Assembly (NCBI RefSeq): GCF_027596085.1
Contig: NC_072454.1
Location: 22,427,741 to 22,491,740, forward strand
DNA from: Anoplopoma fimbria
Lineage: Eukaryota > Chordata > Actinopteri > Perciformes > Anoplopomatidae
DNA: 64,000 nt
Direction: 5' to 3'
Below the pieces are notes generated by a model. That model saw nothing but the letters and a program-made list of their open reading frames with translations, was not told where the DNA came from and ran no database searches. A program made the position numbers and the translations under genes. Positions within the stretch are counted from its first letter, which is position 1. The number at the start of each line of letters is the position of its first letter. Positions 26,588-38,813 of this stretch are shown here, piece by piece.

Positions 26588-28033
26588 GTCATTTTCTCAT
26601 AGACTTCTGACTTCTTTTTGCAACTGGAGGAGACGCCCCCTGCTGGTCAGTAAAGATAATGCAAGTTTAAGGCACTTTCGCATTGGCTCCACTCTGCAGA
26701 ACCGGAGGTTGCAGCCTGAGTGTTACGTGAGTTTTGTGCTGGACTATAACTCAGCCAGGCGTAACGAATTCTTGGAGTGAGGCTTGATGGCTGTCACTGC
26801 GCTCGTCTGCTAGTTGCCAATAAATTGTTCAAGCATGGAACACCCCGTAAAAACACAAATTGTAATTTTACATTTGTGTTTTGGAATTAATGAGATACAT
26901 GGCACACGTGGGTTAGATATAAAGTTTGACTAAGCTTATCACCTCCTGAGTCAAATGAAATGGACTTTCTCCTCTAAATCGCAGAAAGAAAGTGAATAAG
27001 TGTATATCCGAATATACTATTGCTTAAAACATGACATTGTTTGAATTTGGATTGTATAGTCACTGAACGCAAAACTAAATACTTAGAATCGGTCTCCTAT
27101 AAATGTTAAGATACTGAAATACAAACTATGGGCCAAAGTTAATGGCAAAGGACCAGTGTTCAGGGTTCTACTTCACTACTAGATGGAACTAAATCCACAC
27201 ACTGCTCCTTTAATAGCTGACATGTGAATAGTTTAAACTCCAAAACTAGAGTTATATCTGTGAGTGAACAAGCATTTCTCCATTCTGCACTTATCAAATC
27301 TAGATAACAGTCGCTGACAATTTGCCACTTGATAATCTGTTCTGTGTGCAACGTGGTAAGTCCTGTAAATGGTCTGAGAGTGATAATGTTGTTCGCTTAA
27401 ATCATGAATTCACTTAAAAACAAAATCAATTATTATTCCAACATTTAATAAGCTCTTTAGTGATCATTGGTACATTAGTTACTTTTCTTGAATATACAAA
27501 CAATATACAACAATTTCATATTTCAGTGGAAAAAGACGTCCAAGTGCGTCTCACAGACTAAAATCATGTCCAGTCATAGACCATCAGAAATACATGGTAT
27601 TGATTGGATGAGAACCTGTCAAGATGAACTTGGCATGTAACACATGGATATCATTTGACAACATGGTGATTGTTTGTAAGAACCTATTGAAGCCTTAACC
27701 CATCCTTTCAGGTTCTTATACTGGGACTGTAACTGTGGCGCATGGGCTACATTTTTAGGAGGTTAATAATAGTGACAGAGATTTTCTCCTTTTACTTCAG
27801 CGCATCCTCATACAACAGCTCATATGGTATCTTACGGAAAAGTTACTCCTCATTTTTTGTGCGATTTCCAACGGAAATCCAGTGCAACACATGGCAATTT
27901 CTGTAATATGCATACAGTCTTATCAAAATAAACAAAGGAAACAACTAAGGTAGGTTAAGGCAACAAAATTACTTAGGTTTCCTAAAAGATCGTGAAGAAA
28001 GAATGGTTTAGAAAAAAGATTGTGAAATACTTA

Positions 28034-28161
28034 AAGGGGTTTTTAGGGGAGTTTTTCCTGTTGTGAGGGAAGGAAGAGGATGTGAATGTGCACAGATTGT
28101 AAAGCCCTCTGAGGCAAATTTGTAATTTGTGATTCTGGGCTATTAAACTGAATTGAATTGA
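28034..28161 (+). mobile_element. retroelement 3' tail present only in arm A
   Basis: Starts AAGGGGTTTTTAGGGGAG and ends in (GAATT) repeats before AACTTAG. The same tail occurs at 50,334-50,494, confirming it is a dispersed element. Arm B has the uninterrupted site (around 43,070) reading AAATACTTAGTAAGG on the haao-sense opposite strand. ACTTA flanks both sides, as expected for a short target duplication. Confidence 0.75.
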
Positions 28162-28762
28162 ACTTAGTAAGGTTTAGGCAATAGTATTACTTTGGCTTGT
28201 AAAAGATAGTGAAATACTATCATGAAGTACTTAGTTAGGTTTAAGAAGAGATCTTGGTTTGGGTAAAATAACTACAGAAGTGGCATTACTTATGTAAGAA
28301 GTCACGTGACAAATAAATCAAAGATGACTTCACGTTTCACGCGACATACGGAAGACGGTCTCCTGGGTTTTTGCGGCCATTATACATTGTGGTTTATGAT
28401 AAAGTGTTTTCATTCAAATTTATTTCGTGGGATATCTAGGAATTACAGCGCATTGACTTTCATAGGCATAGCTACTAATGTTGTATTAGAACAGCCTGAC
28501 TTGATCAGTTCCAGAGAAAATCTACATAAGGTATCAGTTTATGGGGCAGTTGGACTGGAAGGGCAATTTACAATTTAATTTTCAGTTTTTTTCAATTTGA
28601 ATAGATCATAGTGTTTATTAATACTAAAATAGGTACAAAGCATTAGGCTTTTAACTAAAATAAGTGCTGTTAATTTACTATACTTCCTGTATGTACTATT
28701 GAGCTCTTCTCCACGCATACACAGAATACTATGTAATGTGTGCGTGACTCTGCATGTGATGT

Positions 28763-31700
28763 TCAGGGTCTCTTCCGCTCAGGGTTTTGGACCACAAACA
28801 GGGCAACAGTCCCCTCATCTCTCTGCCACTGGTACCTACAGAAGAAGGAACAATATGTGAGGTTATTACTGCCAAATCAGCGCTTTTAAAACCACATCTG
28901 AATGTACAGGAAGCCAAATTACAGAATTGACTTACTGGCTCTGTTCAGGAACGAGTAGACTGTCTCCTGCAGAAAGACTGAACTCCTGCTCGTTCACAGT
29001 AACTCTGGAGGACCCCTCCTGAGAGACGAGGGGAGACGACGATGAGATAAAGACAAGGACAGATCAGGACTGGTTGGACGTATGATGCTACAGAAAGGAA
29101 AAGCACATTTAGTGAACTTACCATTTGCCAGATCCACACGTCGCTTCGCCGCACTGCCGTCTCCGTCAGCCCGGGTCCAAACACCATCACCTGTCATGAT
29201 GCACAGAGCATCACCATCAACATCTGCAGCTTGTTAATTAACAATCAAATCCACTGTCACTTGTTTTTATCTATAATGCCATACTGAACACCAAATAACT
29301 TTTTTTTTCAAACATGTTTCCAGGTCAACAGGTCATGATTAAATAATTAAAACTCTGCCATTCTTTTTCTATTGGCAGTAATATTTAGATATATAAATAT
29401 ATAGTACTTTCAAAATATAAACATGTTCTCCACTAAATCTTATTTTTATTTAACCCAAAAAATATTAAATATCGAAGCAAATGTTCCATGTTACAATAAC
29501 TTTAATTGCTGTGTATTCTATACACATGGTATCTAGTCCATGTCTCTTTTGGTGCTCTTCCTGACGTTTCTCCCTTTATATCCTTGTTTAAAACGAGGCT
29601 ATTGCGTGAATGCCAGGACACAACCTTAAGCTATGGGGTAGGAGAAATGCAAAGTTTTACTTGGAGCTGCCATGTTGGAGGGTTACAATAGATAGCATTA
29701 GAAATAACAGGGATGGTGTCTGCCCAGGTGCTATTTAGGTACGCTTGAATGGATGGCAACAGAACTTTATCAAATATAAAGCATCTGTTTATGGTCTTTT
29801 CATTAAAGAGCTTTTCAATAATTGCAGAATTATAATTTTCGCCATTACAGTAGGCTACTATGTCACTCTTCGGAAGTCCAAATATGGTCCACTGGTTGCC
29901 AAAAACCAAGATGGCGACGGCCAAAATTCCGAACTGGAGGCTTTAAAACCGTGGTCAACAAACCAACAGGTGAGGTAAGGAAGAATATGTCCACTTCTTA
30001 TCTACAGTTTATGGTGCAGACCGGATTTTACTGTGCATGTGTTATACCCTAATTATATGACGAATCTCCTCTTTAAACCTTGGTTGGTAAAATAGAGAGT
30101 AGTTCCTATCAGAATCAAGGATTTAAGGATTGGAGGGCAATGTTGTACATATTTAGAAAGCCCCTTGAGGGAAATGTGGGATTTGGGGCATCATTGATAA
30201 AACTACAACAGCTTTGCCTGAATAAAATAGTCTAAATTAGCAAAAACTACTATATAAATCAGCATCTATCTGATAAATAGTTTACTTTTTTTTTTTTTTT
30301 TTTTGAGCCGGATGCTCAGTATTAAATAATTCTAATACACATTTTATTTAATAAAACAAGAAGCTGAAACTGTGAAACCTTTACCAAAAGCCATGTGATG
30401 ATGTGATTCGCAGTACCTCTGTCTCAAACTGAGCTCCGAACATGTCGATGGGACTGCCACTGGACAGGGACGGCCTCTGCCTGTCCAACCAGTCCCTGAA
30501 CGAGAAAGGGGACATCACGTTCATGGTGTTCAGCTGGAACGGGGGATCTACAAAGACTTCACCTGCTCACCCAAAGACAAGCACAAAGACACCAGTTCAA
30601 AACTGACAGAGATCAGACTCCAGATTAGACATTTATTACAGGAATCACAAGAAATGTCTCACTTGGATCAGGCTTTCCTGTTTTGGCCTGCTTTGATGCC
30701 ATGAACCTGCAACGACAAACTGCCATAAAAACAGATAACCTGATCTGATCGAGAATGTTTGTAAGTGAGTAGAAGGGAAGATGTCTTACTCTTTGATTAT
30801 TGGCACCAGCTGGGTTCCCAGATTCTGACAGTAAAACCATTTCTCGTACAGGATGTTGGTGGTGTTGTCCACAAAGTACCTGAAGGCACCAGCACACACT
30901 CATGTTATTGTAGATCTTAAATATATACAGCGGGTAAAATAAGTATTGAACACGTCACCATTTTTCTCAGTAAATATATTTCTAAAGGTGCTATTGACAT
31001 GACATTTTCACCAGATGTCGGTAACAACCCAAGTAATCCATACATACAAAGAAAACCAAACAAATAATTCAGAAATGAAGTTATGTGTAATAAAATGGAA
31101 TGACACAGGGAAAAAGTATTGAACACATGAAGAAAGGGAGGTGCAAAAAGGCATGGAAAGCCAAGACACCAGCTGAAATCTATCAGTAATTAGAAAGCAA
31201 TCATGCCCCTTGTCAGTGCAAATTAATATCAGCTGGTTCAGTCCCAACTGATGGCCTATAAAAAGGTGTCTCATTACCAAGGTGTCACACAAGAAACATC
31301 TCATGATGGGTAAAAGCAAAGAGCTCTCTCAAGACCTTCGCAACCTTATTGTTGCAAAACATACTGATGGCATTGGTTACAGAAGGATTTCTAAACTTCT
31401 GAATGTTCCAGTGAGCACTGTTGGGGCCATAATCTGGAAGTGGAAAGAACATCCTTTCACCATAAACCGGCCACGACCAGGTGCTCCTCGCAAGATTTCT
31501 GACAGAAGAGTGAGGAATTATCAGAAGAGTTGTCCAAGAGCCAAGGGCCACTTGTGGAGAGCTTCAGAAAGACCTGGAATTAGCAGGTACAATTGTTTCA
31601 AAGAAAACAATAAGTAATGCACTCAACCGCCGTGGCCTGTATGCACGCTCACCACGCAAGACTCCATTGCTGAAGAAAAAGCATGTTGAAGCTCGTTTAA

Positions 31701-34490
31701 AGTTTGCTGCACAACATTTAGACAAGCCTGTGAAATACTGGGAGAATATAGTCTGGTCAGATGAGACCGAAATTGAACTCTTTGGATGCCATAATACACA
31801 CCATGTTTGGAGGTCAAATGGCACTGCTGTTTTTCAGCATACGGCACTGGCAAACTTCATATAATTGAAGGAAGGATAAAAATCTGCTGCCATCTACCAG
31901 GATGATGAAGATGAAACGAGGGTGGACATTTCAGCAAGACAATGATCCCAAACACACAGCCAAGGAAACTCTCAATTGGTTTCAGAGAAAGAAAATAAAG
32001 CTGCTAGAATGGCCCAGCCAATCACCTGACTTGAATCCAATAGAAAATCTATGGAAAGAACTAAAGATCAGAGTTCATAGAAGAGGCCCACAGAACGGGG
32101 CCAAAATCACACCTGAGCAATGCATGCGACTAGTTTCTCCATACAGGAGGCGTCTTGAAGCTGTCATTACCAACAAAGGCTTTTGTACGAAGTATTAAAT
32201 ATTAAATAAATGTCATTTCATTTTATTACACATAACTTAATTTCTGAACTATTTGTTTTTTTCTTTGTCATTGGATTTTATTACATCTGGTGAAAATTTC
32301 ATGTCAATAGCACCTTTAGAAATATACTTACTGAGAAAAACGTGTTCATTTGTTTGGTTTTATATATATATATATATATGTTTGTTACTTTCTCACTGAA
32401 TGCTATGGTTTATTTGGACACAGTGAGATTATTTGCATTGCACGTCCCAGTTTAGTGAACGACTTTTGTCCACTGATTTAATGCATTTCTGACAACTTTG
32501 TCCTATACAATGTCATAATATTGCCATTGAAGGTAAAAACAATCACGGAGTTGGAGGAGGAATTAATTTAGTAAAATTAAAATCGTAAATTTACGAGAGA
32601 AAGATCTAGGATATTCACTGAGATTATAAAGTCATACATTTGCGAAAAACAAACTCAGTTATTCTTTGAGATTAAAGTGCAGAATTTACAAGAAATAAAA
32701 TCTGGTATTCTTATAAATTTAAGTGGTAAATTTACACAGAAAAGCCTCAAAGTCTTTGAATTTAAAGTGATACATTTCCAAGAAGTAACTCAAGATATTC
32801 TTAAATATGTAGGTGGTAAATTTACAAGAAGGAAATAAAATTGTATTTCCTTTAATTGAAAATTGGTTCATTTGTCAGTTTTTTTTATTATTAGTCCTCT
32901 ATCCACTGCTATCATCTGCTAAAAAAGATGTGAGAAGAGAAGAGAGAAGACGAGAAGGAGATCTAGTTAACCTCAGGCAGTCGGTCTCGGTCAGCAGCCG
33001 TCTCCTCTCCACCACCAGTCCCACAGTGTTGGCCTGTCTCTGGGGGAGTGGGGGATCCGAGCCGGCAGCAGGAACATCTGAACGAGGAAGAAAAGAATGG
33101 AATGCAGATTGTCGGAGCAAAACAGTGTGGATGAGGCAAAGTTCATCACACACGTTATACTGATGAAGGTGCACTGCAGCAGTGTAAATGTGAAATCCTG
33201 ATTCATTAGGAGCTTACCTCTCCCTCCTTGATGTGCACGTCCTTGTGTTTCCCATTTTCAATCACCTTCAGACACATGTCCCCCTTCACCTGGTAGAACA
33301 GCTATAAAGGAAGAAAAAATATCATTACATTAAAGGTTTTACACACAGAACGTCTTGGAAAGTATCACTGCATATGTGAAAAATAAGTTATATAGAGCCT
33401 TTTTATGACTCCAGGGGATTAGACTGTATATTAGAGGTGGACCTAAGTCCCTGTGATGTCACCCATTGTTTTGTGGACTACGGTTCTGAGGCCTCGAGTC
33501 TGGCATTTTGGCCATCACCATCCTGATTTTTAGGCGACGCCATCTTGAAAGGGTGGAGCAAAGGACGGTGGAACGCTAAATAAGACCTTTTTAGATGACC
33601 AAAATGTTACAATTAACTTTCAAGAACAGAAAACACACTGTAAAAGGGTCAATATTATATATTTTTGCTGCTTGATTACATCATTTCATTATCAGACATT
33701 ATTACATAAATATCTAGGATGGTGCAGAAAAGTCTAAAAATGTAACCCACGTATCAACAAAGGATGCTAACAACAATAGTGAGTGGTGGAGTTTGCCCTG
33801 TTTGTTGGGAAAGACCAGTATCAAATATTTGATTGGACATTTGATTGGACCACTAAAAAGTGGGCGGGCTTAGAGACTGTTGGCTCCACACACACCTCTC
33901 TTGTTGCTTCCTCTCTAGTTGCTAAAAGATGCAGATTTATTGATGAAAGGACAATATTATTGGTTGTAATTCATCAGTACTAGCTGACTTAAGCGCACTT
34001 CATACTTTGTTTAAAATGAACAATCTACTTTTTGTAATTCTGTCTGCACATATTACTAAATAATGGTTTAGAAATTTTTTTTACATTTCATCTGGACTTA
34101 ACCTGTGAGGTTGAGCTATGAATGTAAAGCAGATAAATGGAGAACTGAAGGTTAAAATGAAATCATCACTGACAGAAGAAATGAGTACTTCTCTCTCACC
34201 TCCTCCCCTTCCTCTAAATGATAATCCTTCCTGGTGTTGGGACCTCCGACAAACATGATGATCAACTGGGAAAAGTGCCTGTGAGACAGGTGTTGAACAC
34301 AATTTGGTACATTGACACTTTTTCAAATCTGAGTTTTAAAGTTGTGAAACACTGATTCAAGAAAGAGCAACAATGTTGCTAATATGAAAAGTGAAACCAC
34401 TCACATGAGCTTGTTGCACACCGGTGGCAGGAAAGCATTCTCGTTAGCTGCAATCCAGTTCTCCACATTCACAAGAGGTGAGTCGCTCAT
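28763..34490 (-). CDS. haao: 3-hydroxyanthranilate 3,4-dioxygenase, copy A (frameshift in exon 4)
   Basis: Cytosolic Fe(II) cupin enzyme that opens the ring of 3-hydroxyanthranilate, the step leading to quinolinate and NAD. Exons: 34405-34490, 34200-34278, 33218-33301, 32972-33077, 30790-30879, 30663-30706, 30417-30562, 29122-29190, 28936-29018, 28763-28835; polyadenylation signal at 28614-28619. Iron ligands by comparison with the human enzyme are H49 and E55 (DYHLEEGEE) and H93 (IPHSP). Exon 4 is 106 bases, not 107: a run of six C in copy B is five here, giving PHSPRDRP and a stop at about residue 111. Without that change the ten exons encode 286 residues, the human length. Differences from copy B: I35 for N, F for Y in the exon 5 start (RYFVDN), and R for Q in exon 8 (VRRSDVW); human has Q at the last site. 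Confidence 0.93.
29890..30030. repeat. dispersed fish repeat (five copies in window)
   Basis: A segment with AAGATGGCGACGGCCAAAAT and, about 100 bases on, a TCCACTTCTTATCTACAGTTTATGG-type end. Relatives lie at about 33,430-33,560, at the mirror positions 37,600-37,730 and 41,270-41,400 in arm B, and at 44,785-44,895. The shared parts are the GATGGCG block, a block reading GGTGACGTCA or similar, and CCACTTCTTAT. Probably a SINE or MITE; the class is not resolved. Confidence 0.6.
30928..32350 (+). mobile_element. Tc1-like transposon in haao intron 4, arm A copy
   Basis: Left inverted repeat starts CAGCGGGTAAAATAAGTATT after a TA. The transposase remnant runs from about 31,282 to 32,198, with DNA-binding segment ([20 protein letters not shown]), first catalytic D ([11 protein letters not shown]), second D ([11 protein letters not shown]) and E (NPIENLW) in DD34E spacing. 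It has a frameshift near 31,513, an internal deletion after VWRSNGTA shared with arm B, and a further deletion near 32,090. The right end is eroded, so this copy cannot move. Confidence 0.9.
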
Positions 34491-35215
34491 TTTTCCAAAC
34501 TGACTGTGTTAAACCTCTTTGACTCTGCTGCTCCGAGCAGTTTAAACAAAGTTACTACACTGAAAGTCCAGAATGCAGAAGTGCATGTAGGGTTGAAGGG
34601 GAGGAGTTCAGCTCACCAGAACAGGTGAAAGGTTGCTTGCACAGTCATAATAGGTAACATAGTGTTGTCCTGATGTGACTCTGCAGACCGATTGGAATCT
34701 GTTGCAACACTGAGGTTCAGGCTGGCAACAAGTTTTTCCTGGACAAGTCAATGCACAGTAATGCCAGAACTTCATGCAACATAAAAGCACAGAAACAATG
34801 TTTGAAATAGCTTTAGAATAGCAACGCATTGGGGGTTCAAAAGTTTATAAAGCAGTTTTTGTCTTAGCCTAATATAAATCTTTCCGTGTAAATTTATAGA
34901 GCACAACAAAGTTCTAACTACCTTTTATGAGATATTGAGTTTATTATTATATTAAATTGTATATAAACCAAATAAATCCAAACAAAATGTCCCTTTTACA
35001 GTTTTTCACAATTGTTAACACACGTTTCTCAAAACAATAACGGCTTTCTCAAAACTGCACACACAAAACTGAAAACCTCACACACAAAATGCTAAACCTG
35101 ACACTCCCTTTGCAAGATGACTCTTTGCCATCAAATCTCTTAACTGTTCACAAAATGGAACTTGTGTTTTCATTTGGTACACACAGCCATATTTTCAAAT
35201 GACACACACATGAGT

Positions 35216-35681
35216 CCTGGCCCCTCAGTGGTGGAATGAACTCCCCACCGACGTCAGGACAGCAGAGTCGCTGCCCATCTTTAGGCGCAGGCTGAAAACT
35301 CACCTCTTCAGGAAGTACTACCCTGAGCCTTCCTCGTAGCACTTATTGTATTCGTATTAGTTGCTGCACTTACTGTATTTGTATCAGTTCGCTGCACTTA
35401 TTGAATTTGTATTTGTTTACTGCACTTATCCTATTCGTAGTAGTTTGTAGCACTTACTATATTCGTATTAGTCTGTTGCAATTATTGTTTTCGTAGTAAT
35501 CTGCCTCTGCACTATACTTTTGCTCTGGCTTATGCTTTGAGATGCTTGTTTAAGAAAGGAGATGCACTTATGACTTCTGGTGACTAGTAGTTCTCTTGAA
35601 TACCTATGTTGAATACACTTATTGTAAGTCGCTTTGGATAAAAGCGTCTGCTAAATGACTGTAATGTAATGTAATGTAATG
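35216..35681 (+). mobile_element. L2-like LINE 3' end in the palindrome spacer
   Basis: Plus strand encodes the last residues of an L2-type ORF, WNELPTDVRTAESLPIFRRR then LKTHLFRKYYPEPSS and a stop at about 35,340. The 3' UTR follows with TAAGTCGCTTTGGATAAAAG and a (GTAAT)n end that directly abuts R2. 5'-truncated. Confidence 0.85.
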
Positions 35682-36136
35682 TAGTATCAGGGAGTGCTGT
35701 GATGATGAAAAGCCACTGCACTGTGTAAATCACTATAGGTGTAGATAACACTGTTGTTATTGCTTGCAGCCATATGCTGTTAATCACAGGTTTATATATA
35801 TGACAACAAACTGTTGTGAAATGTCCCAAAGCTTTTATATGATCAACCATGGCCAACAGCTCCATCTAGTGGTCAGTTTGAATCATCACTACACCTGGTG
35901 GAAAATGAGCTCAAACAAATAGTTCTCATCAACTATGAACGACTTCAGTGTAGCAATGACAAATGATCAATATGATAATGTATCTTTTAATGGAATCATA
36001 ACTTCTTTAAATCATATATTTGGATACCTTAACTCACTTTTACGTCGTCTAAATTGACAATAACCAGGAAATACTGTTGATTTCTGCTTCTGGGAATACC
36101 CTGGTGTAGTTAAATCAACTTATTTTCTTAATCAGA
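35682..36136 (+). repeat. direct repeat R2, between the palindrome arms
   Basis: Same orientation as R1 (26,103-26,587), about 30 bases shorter owing to loss in an AT-rich patch. It begins exactly at the LINE (GTAAT)n end and stops at CTTAATCAGA, 14 bases before arm B. Confidence 0.9.
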
Positions 36137-36654
36137 TGTTCTGTATTTGTGGGACATTTTGTTTGGATTTATTTGGTTTATATACAATTTAATATAATAA
36201 TAAACTCAATATCTCATAAAAGGTAGTTAGAACTTTGTTGTGCTCTATAAATTTACACGGAAAGATTTATATTAGGCTAAGACAAAAACTGCTTTATAAA
36301 CTTTTGAACCCCCAATGTGTTGCTATTCTAAAGCTATTTCAAACATTGTTTCTGTGCTTTTATGTTGCATGAAGTTCTGACATTACTGTGCATTGACTTG
36401 TCCAGGAAAAACTTGTTGCCAGCCTGAACCTCAGTGTTGCAACAGATTCCAATCTGTCTGCAGAGTCACATCAGGACAACACTATGTTACCTATTATGAC
36501 TGTGCAAGCAACCTTTCACCTGTTCTGGTGAGCTGAACTTCTCCCCCTTCAACCCTACATGCACTTCTGCATTTTTGACTTTCAGTGTAGTAACTTTGTT
36601 TAAACTGCTCGGAGCAGCAGAGTCAAAGAGGTTTAACACAGTCAGTTTGGAAAA

Positions 36655-38765
36655 ATGAGCGACTCACCTCTTGTGAATGTGGAGAACTGGATTGCAGCTA
36701 ACGAGAATGCTTTCCTGCCACCAGTGTGCAACAAGCTCATGTGAGTGGTTTCACTTTTCATATTAGCAACATTGTTGCTCTTTCTTGAATCAGTGTTTCA
36801 CAACTTTAAAACTCAGATTTGAAAAAGTGTCAATGTACCAAATTGTGTTCAACACCTGTCTCACAGGCACTTTTCCCAGTTGAACATCATGTTTGTCGGA
36901 GGTCCCAACACCAGGAAGGATTATCATTTAGAGGAAGGGGAGGAGGTGAGAGAGAAGTACTCATTTCTTCTGTCAGTGAGGATTTCATTTTAACCTTCAG
37001 TTCTCCATTTATCTGCTTTACATTCATAGCTCAACCTCACAGGTTAAGTCCAGATGAAATCTAAAAAACCTTTCTAAACCATTATTTAGTAATATGTGCA
37101 GACAGAATTACAAAAAGTAGATTGTTCATTTTAAACAAAGTATGAAGTGGGCTTAAGTCAGCTAGTACTGATGAATTACAACCAATAATATTGTCCTTTC
37201 ATCAATAAATCTGCGTCTTTTAGCAACTAGAGAGGAAGCAACTAGAGAGGTGTGTGTGGAGCCAACAGTCTCTAAGCCCGCCCACTTTTTAGTGGTCCAA
37301 TCAAATGTCCAATCAAATATTTGATACTGGTCTTTCCCAACAAACAGGGCAAACTCCACCACTCACTATTGTTGTTAGCATCCTTTGTTGACACGTGGGT
37401 TACATTTTTAGACTTTTCTGCACCATCCTAGATATTTATGTAATAATGTCTGATAATGAAATGATGTAATCAAGCAGCAAAAATATATAATATTGACCCT
37501 TTTACAGTGTGTTTTCTGTTCTTGAAAGTTAAATGTAACATTTTGGTCATCTAAAAAGGTCTTATTTAGCGTTCCACCGTCCTTTGCTCCACCCTTTCAA
37601 GATGGCGTCGCCTAAAAATCAGGATGGTGATGGCCAAAATGCCAGACTCGAGGCCTCAGAACCGTAGTCCACAAAACAATGGGTGACATCACAGGGACTT
37701 AGGTCCACCTCTAATATACAGTCTAATCCCCTGGAGTCATAAAAAGGCTCTATATAACTTATTTTTCACATATGCAGTGATACTTTCCAAGACGTTCTGT
37801 GTGTAAAACCTTTAATGTAATGATATTTTTTCTTCCTTTATAGCTGTTCTACCAGGTGAAGGGGGACATGTGTCTGAAGGTGATTGAAAATGGGAAACAC
37901 AAGGACGTGCACATCAAGGAGGGAGAGGTAAGCTCCTAATGAATCAGGATTTCACATTTACACTGCTGCAGTGCACCTTCATCAGTATAACGGGTGTGAT
38001 GAACTTTGCCTCATCCACACTGTTTTGCTCCGACAATCTGCATTCCATTCTTTTCTTCCTCGTTCAGATGTTCCTGCTGCCGGCTCGGATCCCCCACTCC
38101 CCCCAGAGACAGGCCAACACTGTGGGACTGGTGGTGGAGAGGAGACGGCTGCTGACCGAGACCGACTGCCTGAGGTTAACTAGATCTCCTTCTCGTCTTC
38201 TCTCTTCTCTTCTCACATCTTTTTTAGCAGATGATAGCAGTGGATAGAGGACTAATAATAAAAAAAACTGACAAATGAACCAATTTTCAATTAAAGGAAA
38301 TACAATTTTATTTCCTTCTTGTAAATTTACCACCTACATATTTAAGAATATCTTGAGTTACTTCTTGGAAATGTATCACTTTAAATTCAAAGACTATCTG
38401 AGGCTTTTCTGTGTAAATTTACCACTTAAATTTATAAGAATACCAGATTTTATTTCTTGTAAATTCTGCACTTTAATCTCAAAGAATAACTGAGTTTGTT
38501 TTTCGCAAATGTATGACTTTATAATCTCAGTGAATATCCTAGATCTTTCTCTCGTAAATTTACGATTTTAATTTTACTAAATTAATTCCTCCTCCAACTC
38601 CGTGATTGTTTTTACCTTCAATGGCAATATTATGACATTGTATAGGACAAAGTTGTCAGAAATGCATTAAATCAGTGGACAAAAGTCGTTCACTAAACTG
38701 GGACGTGCAATGCAAATAATCTCACTGTGTCCAAATAAACCATAGCATTCAGTGAGAAAGTAACA

Positions 38766-38813
<48 letters not shown>

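Larger units (their letters stand above)
26585..34993 (+). repeat. arm A of the haao inverted duplication (about 8.4 kb)
   Basis: Its reverse complement matches 36,151-44,552 over the whole length. Homology starts at AGAGTCATTTTCTCATAG and ends at AACAAAATGTCCC. The arm holds ten haao exons, the haao polyadenylation signal, a Tc1 element and two copies of a fish interspersed repeat. It differs from arm B by scattered substitutions, small indels, a LINE tail at 28,034-28,161 and decay of the Tc1 right end. Confidence 0.95.
34994..36150. other. spacer between the two haao arms
   Basis: Holds, in order, a CAC/AAAC-rich interspersed repeat (34,994-35,210), an L2-like LINE 3' end (35,216-35,681), the direct repeat R2 (35,682-36,136) and 14 unmatched bases before arm B. 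The two haao genes diverge from this spacer, which together with the inner arm ends forms the DNA between their start codons. Confidence 0.85.

Noticed and set aside
31282..32198. Tc1 transposase as a domesticated host gene
   Set aside because: Internal deletion and frameshifts, no conserved full domain, and normal transposon ends in the arm B copy.
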